This document shows positions 1 to 6,471 of a DNA stretch of 9,472 nucleotides, one piece after another. Every line of letters begins with the position of its first letter. Within the stretch, counting starts at the first letter, position 1. This DNA is from Actinomycetota bacterium (GTDB lineage Bacteria; Actinomycetota; Acidimicrobiia; Acidimicrobiales; JAFATL01): the NCBI GenBank assembly GCA_019243975.1, contig JAFATL010000745.1, forward strand, positions 1 to 9,472, given 5' to 3'. The position numbers and the translations under genes were made by a program. Under the pieces are notes generated by a model. That model did not search any database and was not told the origin of the DNA. It saw nothing but the letters and a program-made list of their open reading frames with translations.

Positions 1-639
1 GCGGGCCGCTTCCGCCTGGCGCTCGAGGGGGCGCAGTTGCCGGCGCACCTCACGCAGCAGGTCCTGCACGCGCAACAAGTTGCCCTCGGTGGCCTCCAGC
101 CGCCGCTGGGCCTTTTCCCGCCGTCGCCGGAACTTCAGGATCCCTGCCGCTTCCTCGATGATCAGGCGGCGATCCGTAGCCTGGGCGTTGAGCACGGCGT
201 CGAGCTGGCCCTGGCTGACGATCACGTGCTGCTGGCGACCGACGCCGCTGTCGGAGAGCAAGTCCTGGATGTCGAGGAGACGGCAGGGGGCGCCGTTGAG
301 CGCGTACTCGCTCTCCCCACTCCGCCACAGGGTGCGCGTGATCGTGACCTCGGTGAAGTCGATCGGGATGAGCGCCGCCGTGTTGTCGATGGTCAGCGAC
401 ACCTCGGCCCGCCCGAGCGGGGCGCGCTTGGCCGTGCCGGCGAAGATGACGTCCTCCATCTTGGCCGAGCGCACGGTCCTGGGCCCCTGGGCGCCCAGCA
501 CCCAGGCGACGGCGTCGACGATGTTGGACTTCCCGCTCCCGTTGGGCCCGACCACGACGGTGATACCGGGCTCGAACTCGAGGTTGGTCGTGTCCGCGAA
601 GGACTTGAAGCCTTTGAGGGTGAGCGACTTCAGGAACAT
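1..639 (-). CDS. smc: Chromosome segregation ATPase Smc, N-terminal head (partial, runs off window start)
   Basis: The first 213 residues of an SMC ATPase are read leftward from ATG at 639 and run off the window edge, so the hinge and C-terminal half are missing. Seen directly: the N-terminus MFLKSLTLKGFKSF, a canonical Walker A GPNGSGKS at residues 31-38, the KMEDVIFAG block at 60-68 preceded by Arg57 (position of the arginine finger), and a Q-loop VSQGQ with Gln143. After about residue 165 the sequence becomes Arg/Glu-rich, as expected for the start of the long coiled coil. Known role of the family: with ScpA and ScpB, Smc forms the condensin that organises and separates newly replicated origins on the nucleoid. 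It lies 75 bases downstream of fpg on the same strand and is probably the last visible gene of the acpP-rnc-fpg-smc unit. Its ribosome site is weak, a GAG six bases before ATG. Confidence 0.96.
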   Translation of the reverse strand, partial: MFLKSLTLKGFKSFADTTNLEFEPGITVVVGPNGSGKSNIVDAVAWVLGAQGPRTVRSAKMEDVIFAGTAKRAPLGRAEVSLTIDNTAALIPIDFTEVTITRTLWRSGESEYALNGAPCRLLDIQDLLSDSGVGRQQHVIVSQGQLDAVLNAQATDRRLIIEEAAGILKFRRRREKAQRRLEATEGNLLRVQDLLREVRRQLRPLERQAEAAR

Positions 640-698
640 CGGAGACTCACGTTAGAGGCACGAAAGTGGGGTGCCGCGCATCCCCGGAACGGGCCTGC

Positions 699-715
699 AA
701 AACCTAAGAAAACCT
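699..715. repeat. Exact AAAACCT direct repeat in AT-rich patch between fpg and smc
   Basis: The 7-mer AAAACCT occurs at 699-705 and again at 709-715, a period of ten bases, and overlaps the fpg stop codon. Read on the coding (minus) strand it gives two AGGTTTT blocks just after the stop. This is a local AT-rich patch in an otherwise GC-rich stretch. The rest of the 75-bp fpg-smc gap holds only a weak GGCAC/GTGCC inverted repeat (about 658-676). Function is unknown: a transcript pausing site, a protein site or chance are all possible. Confidence 0.3.
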
Positions 716-1584
716 CACACCTGGCACTGCTCACAGAGGAAGGTTGATCTTCCTCCGAGCTTGACGCGGACGATGGGGCTGCGGCAGCGGCGGCACGCTT
801 CGCCCTCGCGGTCGTAGACCTTGTGCTGGCTCTGGAAGTCGCCGACCTCGCCGAAGAGGTCCTTGTACTGCTCGTCGGCCAGCGACGAGCCGCGGTGCTT
901 CACCGCCTCCTGCAGCGTCTCGATCATCGCCCGGTAGAGGCGGCGCACCTCCTGGGAGGTCAGGCTGTCGGAGCTGCGGTCGTAGCGCAGGCCGGCGTTG
1001 AAGAGGATCTCGTCGGAGTAGATGTTGCCGATGCCGGCGACGAACTTCTGGTCCATCAGCAGGGCCTTGAGCTTCGTCTGCTTGGTCTGCAGCATCTCCC
1101 CGAAGTCGGTCCAGCTCATCACGTCTTCGAGCGGGTCGAAGCCGAGGTGCGCCAGCTCGGGCACCTGGTGCTCGAGCTCGTCCATCGTCGTCACGAACAG
1201 CTCGCCGAACGTGCGGGGATCGACGTAACGCAGCTGGCCGCCCTGGGTGAACGTCAACACCACGTGGGTGTGCTTGAGCATCGGCTCCTTGGGGCCCTTG
1301 GCCCGCAGCAGCTGCCCGCTCATGCCGAGGTGCACGACCAGCACGTCGCCGTGGCCGTTGCCGTCGGTCGCGCCCTGCACCTTGTCGAGGCGCACGAGCA
1401 GGTACTTGCCCTTGCGCTGGACGGCCGTGATCTTGCGCCCGTCGAGGGCGGTGATGAACGGCTTCTTGGTCTTGTAGCGGCGGATCGAACGGAGGCCGTT
1501 GACGTCGACACCCTTGATGCGCTTGCCCACGACCTCCTTGTCGAGATCGCGCCTGATCGTTTCGACTTCGGGAAGTTCAGGCAT
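715..1584 (-). CDS. fpg: Formamidopyrimidine-DNA glycosylase Fpg/MutM
   Basis: A 289-residue bifunctional DNA glycosylase/AP lyase that removes 8-oxoguanine and formamidopyrimidines in base excision repair. Seen directly: the invariant N-terminus MPELPEVE, in which Pro2 is the catalytic nucleophile and Glu3 the acid (family knowledge); Lys60 in RKGKYLLV, matching the conserved backbone-contacting lysine; an HLGMSGQL block carrying the void-filling Met; DPRTFG; GIGNIYSDEILF for the helix-two-turn-helix; and a C-terminal zinc finger with Cys264-x2-Cys267-x16-Cys284-x2-Cys287 and Arg279 at the usual tip position. All key residues are intact and length is normal for the family. The ATG at 1584 lies inside the end of rnc (8-base overlap), which suggests translational coupling. 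Start choice is secure because the mature N-terminus must be PE. Confidence 0.97.
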   Translation of the reverse strand: MPELPEVETIRRDLDKEVVGKRIKGVDVNGLRSIRRYKTKKPFITALDGRKITAVQRKGKYLLVRLDKVQGATDGNGHGDVLVVHLGMSGQLLRAKGPKEPMLKHTHVVLTFTQGGQLRYVDPRTFGELFVTTMDELEHQVPELAHLGFDPLEDVMSWTDFGEMLQTKQTKLKALLMDQKFVAGIGNIYSDEILFNAGLRYDRSSDSLTSQEVRRLYRAMIETLQEAVKHRGSSLADEQYKDLFGEVGDFQSQHKVYDREGEACRRCRSPIVRVKLGGRSTFLCEQCQV

Positions 1585-2281
1585 GCCCGGTCGACTCCAC
1601 TTCCTCCGCCACCTGGTCAGCCGCCGTCAGGGCCGCCTGCAACTGCTCCCACGCCATGCGGGCAGCGGCCTGCTCGGCCTGCTTCTTCGAACGGCCTTCG
1701 CCCGATCCCTTGCGCTCGCCGGCAACCAGCACGCTGGCGTAGAAGCGCTTGGCATGGTCGGGGCCGTCGTCGACCACCTCGTAGCGGGGCAGCTGGTCGA
1801 ACCGGCGCGCCGCCAGCTCCTGGAGGCGCGTCTTGTAGTCCTGGCCGCCGGGGCCGGCGGCGGCCTCCTCGATGCGCTCGCCGAGCAGCCCCATGATCAG
1901 CTCCTCGGCCGCCTTCCAGCCACCGTCGAGGTAGACGGCGCCGATGACGGCCTCCATGGCGTCGGCCAGGATCGATGGCTTCTCGCGCCCGCCCGATTGG
2001 TCTTCACCGCGGCCGAGCAGCAGGGCGGCGCCGATGTCGAGGTCGGCGGCCACTTCGGCCAGGGCGGCGGAATTCACGACCGACGCCCGGACCTTGGCCA
2101 GCTCGCCCTCGGGCAGCGTGTCGTAGGTGCGGAAGAGGAAGTCGGTGACAACCAGGCCGAGCACGGCGTCACCCAGGAACTCGAGGCGCTCGTTCGACTT
2201 GGCCCCGGCCGTTTCCGCGCACCACGAACGGTGGGCGACCGACCGCTCGAGCAACTCGGGATCGCCGAACGTCCACCCCAA
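1577..2281 (-). CDS. rnc: Ribonuclease III (start codon uncertain; true start may be CTG at 2320)
   Basis: Endoribonuclease that cuts double-stranded RNA, including rRNA precursors. From the TTG at 2281 it reads 234 residues. The signature ERLEFLGDA is at 31-39; Glu31, Glu34, Asp38, Asp107 and Glu110 match E. coli Glu38, Glu41, Asp45, Asp114 and Glu117 with a constant offset of seven, so catalysis should be intact. A double-stranded-RNA-binding domain follows from about 148 to 220, with the SKKQAEQAAA helix. Oddity: TTG encodes the first residue of the conserved LGWTF block, so it omits the first helix. The frame continues upstream with SPELDALAKR, which looks like that helix, but offers only CTG codons (2293 and 2320). 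CTG at 2320 adds 13 residues, starts 2 bases after the acpP stop and has GAGG ten bases before it. It overlaps fpg by 8 bases. Confidence 0.93.
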   Translation of the reverse strand: MGWTFGDPELLERSVAHRSWCAETAGAKSNERLEFLGDAVLGLVVTDFLFRTYDTLPEGELAKVRASVVNSAALAEVAADLDIGAALLLGRGEDQSGGREKPSILADAMEAVIGAVYLDGGWKAAEELIMGLLGERIEEAAAGPGGQDYKTRLQELAARRFDQLPRYEVVDDGPDHAKRFYASVLVAGERKGSGEGRSKKQAEQAAARMAWEQLQAALTAADQVAEEVESTGHA

Positions 2282-2322
2282 CCGCTTCGCCAGGGCGTCG
2301 AGCTCGGGACTGAAGGGCAGGG

Positions 2323-2586
2323 CTACGAAGCCTCGAGCTTGGCGACGACGTAGTCGACGGCGTCCCGCACGGTCTTGAGGTCCTCCAGATCCTCATCGTC
2401 GATGCGGAACCCCACCGTTCGCTCGGCGAGCTCCTCCTCGAGCGCCTCGACCAGCTCGATGAGGGCGAGCGAGTCGGCTGCGAGGTCTTCGTTGAAGGAC
2501 GCCCCCTCCGAGATGCCGGAGGGGTCGATCTCGAGGATGTCGGCCAACCGCTCCTGGATTAGCTCGAACACCTGCTGGCGGTCCAT
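2323..2586 (-). CDS. acpP: Acyl carrier protein
   Basis: An 87-residue acidic acyl carrier protein for type II fatty acid synthesis in the cytoplasm. The motif AADSLALIELVEALEEEL contains Ser39, the expected attachment site for the 4'-phosphopantetheine arm (DSL motif), followed by the acidic recognition helix II. ATG at 2586 is preferred because it gives the usual short helix I (MDRQQVFELIQERL) and has GAGG four bases before it; an in-frame GTG at 2619 would add 11 residues untypical of the family. Compared with E. coli AcpP there seem to be about four extra residues (near Glu55-Val58) between helix II and the IDDED segment. Neighbours fit: PlsX, which uses acyl-ACP, is the next minus-strand gene upstream, although a plus-strand gene lies between. 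Rnc follows at once, as in many bacteria. Some ACPs serve other pathways, but the DSL motif and rnc neighbour favour the fatty acid ACP. Confidence 0.95.
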   Translation of the reverse strand: MDRQQVFELIQERLADILEIDPSGISEGASFNEDLAADSLALIELVEALEEELAERTVGFRIDDEDLEDLKTVRDAVDYVVAKLEAS

Positions 2587-2627
2587 CGGGCCTCGTTCCA
2601 CGTGTGTTTCAGCCGGCACGGCCGTTC

Positions 2628-2660
2628 ATTGTACCGCCACCCGGTTCGTGCGCTTGTGAA
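2628..2660 (-). promoter_or_regulatory. Candidate promoter for acpP-rnc-fpg-smc
   Basis: On the minus strand TACAAT (2633-2628) matches five of six bases of the -10 consensus and would place a transcript start near 2621, about 35 bases before the acpP ATG. The only -35-like hexamer nearby is TTCACA (2660-2655), but its 21-base spacing is too long for a standard sigma-70-type promoter, so only the -10 part is persuasive. It is one of few AT-rich hexamers in this region. Confidence 0.35.
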
Positions 2661-2698
2661 CCCCGCACCGCATAAACGGACATTTCACCTGTGACTAT

Positions 2699-2722
2699 GG
2701 CCACCGTGGCCCACCTGGTGGG
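2699..2722. promoter_or_regulatory. Two overlapping perfect palindromes, possible operator
   Basis: GGCCAC-C-GTGGCC (2699-2711) and CCCACC-T-GGTGGG (2710-2722) are both perfect 6+1+6 dyads. Their centres, 2705 and 2716, are 11 bases apart, about one helical turn, so a dimeric regulator could bind both on one DNA face. Both share a CCAC/GTGG core. A third, shorter dyad TCAC-CT-GTGA lies at 2685-2694. They sit between the divergent acpP and cyclic-di-GMP genes and could control either. The regulator is unknown. The second dyad could also form an RNA hairpin if the plus-strand transcript starts upstream of it. Confidence 0.4.
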
Positions 2723-2741
2723 GGATGCAAATGACTCTGCG

Positions 2742-2806
2742 GCGCTATTCCCCAATTCGGGGACGCTCCGTACCTTCAGGGCGGGGGTTGTGAGCCCGAG
2801 AGGGAG
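2742..2806 (+). promoter_or_regulatory. Leader of the cyclic-di-GMP gene: small hairpins and ribosome binding site
   Basis: The part of the 225-bp divergent region next to the plus-strand gene contains CCCC-AATTC-GGGG (2750-2762), flanked by GCG/CGC, then GGGTT-GTG-AGCCC (2785-2797) and directly after it the ribosome site AGGGAG (2801-2806). The ribosome site is five bases before ATG 2812 and decides the start over GTG 2806 and ATG 2809. The hairpins are short and may be chance in GC-rich DNA. No clear plus-strand -10/-35 pair was found; CATAAA at 2671-2676 is the only -10-like hexamer and lacks a partner. Confidence 0.3.
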
Positions 2807-2811
2807 TGATG

Positions 2812-5800
2812 ATGGTCGGCACCACCACAGTGGTGCAGGGGGCGAGACTCGGTCAGCTGGCCATCTTCGGCGCGCTCACCATTGGCGCGCTCTACCAGTG
2901 GCGGCGCCGCCCCGGACCGGGCGCCGCCTGGCTGGCGACCGTGCTCGGCATCGTCGCTGTCGACACCGGCATCGCCCGAGCCACCGGGGTCGACCCCCTC
3001 CGCGACCCTCGCAGCCTGGCCGGGCGCCTGGTGATCGCCCTCATCCTCCTCATCCCCTACGCCCTGTTCCGGTTCACGGCGTCGTTCGAGCACCCGGCCG
3101 GGGCGAAGGCCAAGACCGGCATGCGCGTGGCCACCGCCGCCACCGCGGTCACGGTCGGGCTCAGCCTCGTCGTCGCCCACTTCCCGGGCATGCCGAACCG
3201 GCACACGATCTGGTTCCGGGGCTACATGGCCCTGGTCGTGGTGGTGTGGACGGCCCTGTCGGGCTGGTCGGCCCGCCGGCTGTGGACCGGCGGCGCCGGG
3301 CAGCCCGCGGTCGTGCGCCGCCGCATGCAGCTGCTGGCGATGGTGTCGGTACTGCTCAACATCGGCCTGCTGGCCGGCGTGCGCGCCGCCTACGCGACGC
3401 CCGGACTCCAGGTGGTCATCCCCGTCTTCGGCTGGCTGACCGGCCTGCTCATGTACCTCGCCTACGCACCACCGGCCGCCCTGCGGGCGGCCTGGCGGCG
3501 CGCCGAGCTCGACGAGTTCCACCGGGCCGAAGCGGCCCTGATGACCGCGACCACCGCCGGCCAGGTCACCGACGTCATCCTCCCGCACGCCATCGGGGTC
3601 GTCGGCGGCCGGGCTGCCCTCATCACCGAGGACGGCGGTCGGGTGATCGCCGCCCACGGCCTGGGCCCGGCCGAGGCGGCGGACCTGGCCGAGGCCCTCC
3701 ACCGGCTGCGGCCCGACGCGGGCGAAGTGCCCCGGCTCGGCATCGTCGCCGTGCCCGTCAACCACGGCTGGCTGGCCGTCCTCGACAGCCCCTACACGCC
3801 CCTCTTCGGCGCCGACGAGCTCGGCCTGCTCGCCGCCCTCGGTCATTTGGCCGAGCTCGCCCTCGAACGGGTACGCCTGTCCGACCGGGAGCTCGAAGGC
3901 CGCCAGGCCCTGCTCGACCGCGAGCGTCAGCTGGCCCAGGCCCAGCAGCTGGCCCGCATCGGCAGCTGGCAGTGGCGCATCGGCGACGACGTCATCACCT
4001 GGTCCGACGAGCTCTACCGCATCTTCGGGCTGGAGCCGGGCCAGCGTCCCGTGAACTTCGATTGGTACCTCGGCCGCGTGCACCCCGACGACCGCGAGGC
4101 CGTGCAACGGCAGGTCGAGCGCAGCATCGAGACCCGTATCGGCTTCATGTCCGAGTACCGCGTCGTGCTGGCCGACGGACGGGTGCGCTGGCTCCACAGC
4201 CGGGGCCAGGTCATCGTCAACGGCGACGGGGAGGCGGTGGGCCTGCAGGGCGTGTGCCAGGAGGTCACCGAGCAGCGTCAGTCGCGCGACGAGCTGCTGG
4301 CCCGCTCCCGCCAGCAAGCAGCCGTGGCCCGCATCGGCCAGCGGGCGCTGAGCGAAGTCGATATGGCCACGCTCATGCAGGAGGCGTGCGCGTTGGTCGC
4401 CGAGGTGCTCGGCGTCGAGATGACCAAGTTCTTCGAGTTGGAAGAAGGACGCATGTGCCTGCGCGCCGGCGTGGGGTGGCGGCCCGGCCTGGTCGGCCAC
4501 TTCAGCTTCGACGTGTCGCAGAGTTCGCACTCCACCTTCACGCTGGCGTCGTCGCAGCCGGTGGTGAGCGAAGACCTCGACAACGAGACGCGCTACGAGG
4601 TGCACCCGATCCTGCGGGAGCACGGGGTGAAGTCGGGGATCAGCGTGGTGGTGCCCGGGCAGACGGCGCCGCTCGGGGTCTTCAGCGCCAACGCCCGCAG
4701 CGTGCGCGGCTACTCGCCGGGCGAGGTCGACTTCCTCCAAGCGGTCGCGAACGTGCTCGGCAGCGTGATCGAGCGGCGCCGCACCGACGACCAGCTCGCC
4801 CACCAAGCCCTGCACGACCCCCTGACCGGGCTGCCCAACCGCGGCCTGCTCATCGACCGGCTCGAGCAGGCTCTGGCCCGGCGGGCCCGCACCGGTGGCG
4901 GCTTGGCCGTGCTGTTCCTCGACGTCGACCGGTTCAAGCTCGTCAACGACGGCCTGGGCCACGGCGCCGGCGACGAGTTGCTCAAAGCGGTGGCGGCGCG
5001 CCTGCTGCACGTCGTGCGCCCGAGCGACACGGTGGCGCGCTTCGGCGGCGACGAGTTCGTCGTCGTCTGCGAGGAGGCGACCGACGAACCCACCGCGGTG
5101 TCGCTCGCCAACCGCATCTGCGAGAGCCTGTCCGATCGCATCGAGGTCGGGAGCCGTCGCATGCAGGTGACGGTCAGCGTGGGCATCGCCCTGGCCGAGC
5201 CGGGCCGCACCGACCCCGAGGCCGTGCTGCGCGACGCCGACGCGGCGATGTACCGGGCCAAGGAGCGGGGCCGGGCGCGCGTCGAGCTGTTCGACTCGAG
5301 CCTGCGCGAGCGCGTGATGGAGCGCCTCGACGCCGAGGCTGCCCTGCGCCAGGCGATCGACGGCGAGGAGCTGCGCCTCGTGTTCCAGCCCGAGGTCTCG
5401 CTGGCCGACGGCACGGTCGTCGGCGTGGAGTCGCTGCTGCGCTGGCAGCACCCCGAGAAGGGCTTGCTGGGGCCCGGCGCGTTCCTGCCGATGGCCGAGG
5501 AGACCGGCCTGATCGTGCAGATGGGCACGTGGGCCCTCGAGGAGGCATGCCGGCACGCCACCGAGTGGCGCGGCAACAACCTCGACGCGCCGCCGTTCGT
5601 GGTGTGGGTGAACCTGTCGGCCCGCCAGCTGTGCGAGCCGGGCCTGTCCGATCGCGTGCGCGAGATCCTCGAACGCACGGGAGCCGACCCCACCATGCTC
5701 GGCATCGAGATCACCGAGAGCGTGCTCATGGAGGACATCGACGCCGTGGGTGCCGCCCTCACCGCCCTCGAGGCCCTCGGGCTCAAGCTCGCCATCGACG

Positions 5801-6471
5801 ACTTCGGCACCGGCTTCTCCTCGCTCAGCTACCTCAAGCAGTTCCCGGTGCACATGCTGAAGGTCGACCAGTCGTTCGTCGCCGGGTTGGGACAGGACGA
5901 CGGCGACTCGGCGATCGTGCGTGCCGTCATCGAGCTGGCCCACTCACTCGGGCTCACGTGCGTGGCCGAAGGCGTGGAGACCGCGCAGCAGATGTCGGCC
6001 CTGCGGCGGCTCGGGTGCGACAGCGCCCAGGGCTACTACTTCGACCGGCCCGGGTCGCCCGCGGCCATCAGCGCGCTGCTGTCGAGCGGGTCGCATCCGG
6101 CCCACGCCGGCCGGCGCGTGCTCGTGTGCGACGACGATCCCGACACGCGCATGCTCTACCGGCTGGCGCTCGAACACGAAGGTGTGAAGGTCGACGAGGC
6201 GACGACCGGCGCCCAGTGCCTGGAGATGGCCGAACGTCTGGCCCCCGACGTCGTCGTGCTCGACGTGTTCCTGCCCGACGTCGACGGGCTGTCGGCGCTG
6301 CCCGCCCTGATGCGGCTGCTGCCGTCGGCACGCGTGCTCGTCGTCAGCGCGCGCGGCACGTCGGACTTGGCTGTTCGCAGCCGTGAGCTGGGCGCCGAGG
6401 ACTGCTTCGACAAGGTCGACTTCGTCCCTCGCCTGCCGCAACTCGTGCGGCGCTACCTGTCTGCGGCGTAA
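2812..6471 (+). CDS. Membrane 7TM-GAF-PAS-GAF-GGDEF-EAL-receiver cyclic di-GMP protein
   Basis: A 1219-residue hybrid cyclic-di-GMP enzyme. Domains in order: about seven hydrophobic helices (13-220), a probable GAF domain (236-356, weakest call), a short coiled coil, PAS (381-490, ARIGSW start, HPDDR), GAF (504-655), GGDEF (664-826), EAL (844-1086) and a C-terminal receiver (1100-1219). GGDEF is intact at 745-749 and RPSD at 736-739 sits exactly five residues before it, the classical inhibitory I-site, so diguanylate cyclase activity is likely. In EAL the motif reads ESL, but Glu873, Asn934, Glu966, Asp996/997, Lys1017, Glu1053 and Gln1073 fill the known metal and catalytic positions, so phosphodiesterase activity is also likely. 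The receiver has Asp1107-1109, phospho-acceptor Asp1151, Ser1179 and Lys1203-equivalent Lys1201. A receiver at the C-terminus is unusual. The gene runs opposite to its housekeeping neighbours and abuts the plsX stop. Ligands and partner kinase are unknown. Confidence 0.95.
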   Translation: MVGTTTVVQGARLGQLAIFGALTIGALYQWRRRPGPGAAWLATVLGIVAVDTGIARATGVDPLRDPRSLAGRLVIALILLIPYALFRFTASFEHPAGAKAKTGMRVATAATAVTVGLSLVVAHFPGMPNRHTIWFRGYMALVVVVWTALSGWSARRLWTGGAGQPAVVRRRMQLLAMVSVLLNIGLLAGVRAAYATPGLQVVIPVFGWLTGLLMYLAYAPPAALRAAWRRAELDEFHRAEAALMTATTAGQVTDVILPHAIGVVGGRAALITEDGGRVIAAHGLGPAEAADLAEALHRLRPDAGEVPRLGIVAVPVNHGWLAVLDSPYTPLFGADELGLLAALGHLAELALERVRLSDRELEGRQALLDRERQLAQAQQLARIGSWQWRIGDDVITWSDELYRIFGLEPGQRPVNFDWYLGRVHPDDREAVQRQVERSIETRIGFMSEYRVVLADGRVRWLHSRGQVIVNGDGEAVGLQGVCQEVTEQRQSRDELLARSRQQAAVARIGQRALSEVDMATLMQEACALVAEVLGVEMTKFFELEEGRMCLRAGVGWRPGLVGHFSFDVSQSSHSTFTLASSQPVVSEDLDNETRYEVHPILREHGVKSGISVVVPGQTAPLGVFSANARSVRGYSPGEVDFLQAVANVLGSVIERRRTDDQLAHQALHDPLTGLPNRGLLIDRLEQALARRARTGGGLAVLFLDVDRFKLVNDGLGHGAGDELLKAVAARLLHVVRPSDTVARFGGDEFVVVCEEATDEPTAVSLANRICESLSDRIEVGSRRMQVTVSVGIALAEPGRTDPEAVLRDADAAMYRAKERGRARVELFDSSLRERVMERLDAEAALRQAIDGEELRLVFQPEVSLADGTVVGVESLLRWQHPEKGLLGPGAFLPMAEETGLIVQMGTWALEEACRHATEWRGNNLDAPPFVVWVNLSARQLCEPGLSDRVREILERTGADPTMLGIEITESVLMEDIDAVGAALTALEALGLKLAIDDFGTGFSSLSYLKQFPVHMLKVDQSFVAGLGQDDGDSAIVRAVIELAHSLGLTCVAEGVETAQQMSALRRLGCDSAQGYYFDRPGSPAAISALLSSGSHPAHAGRRVLVCDDDPDTRMLYRLALEHEGVKVDEATTGAQCLEMAERLAPDVVVLDVFLPDVDGLSALPALMRLLPSARVLVVSARGTSDLAVRSRELGAEDCFDKVDFVPRLPQLVRRYLSAA

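Noticed and set aside
823..1896. Long plus-strand open frames across fpg and rnc
   Set aside because: They oppose two genes with full catalytic motifs and show only shadow composition (Leu/Val/His-rich, then Pro/Arg-rich).
2655..2694. A CRP-like site made from TGTGA and TCAC half-sites
   Set aside because: The half-sites do not show the TGTGA-N6-TCACA order and spacing.
2650..2811. A cyclic-di-GMP riboswitch in the leader of the GGDEF-EAL gene
   Set aside because: I looked for the conserved cores of the known class I and class II aptamers and did not find them; the small hairpins present do not form that fold.
5428..5436. Loss of EAL function because the motif reads ESL
   Set aside because: The metal-binding Glu is kept and all other catalytic positions are present at the expected spacing; the second residue varies in active members.
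2776..5943. A minus-strand open frame of 1055 codons opposite the cyclic-di-GMP gene
   Set aside because: Composition is His/Gln/Val/Gly-rich with no recognisable motif; it is the antisense shadow of the conserved gene.
2691..6386. A second plus-strand open frame of 1231 codons over the cyclic-di-GMP gene
   Set aside because: Its translation is Arg/Pro/Gly/His-rich with no domain, and it is the out-of-frame shadow of the real gene caused by GC-rich third positions and few stop codons.
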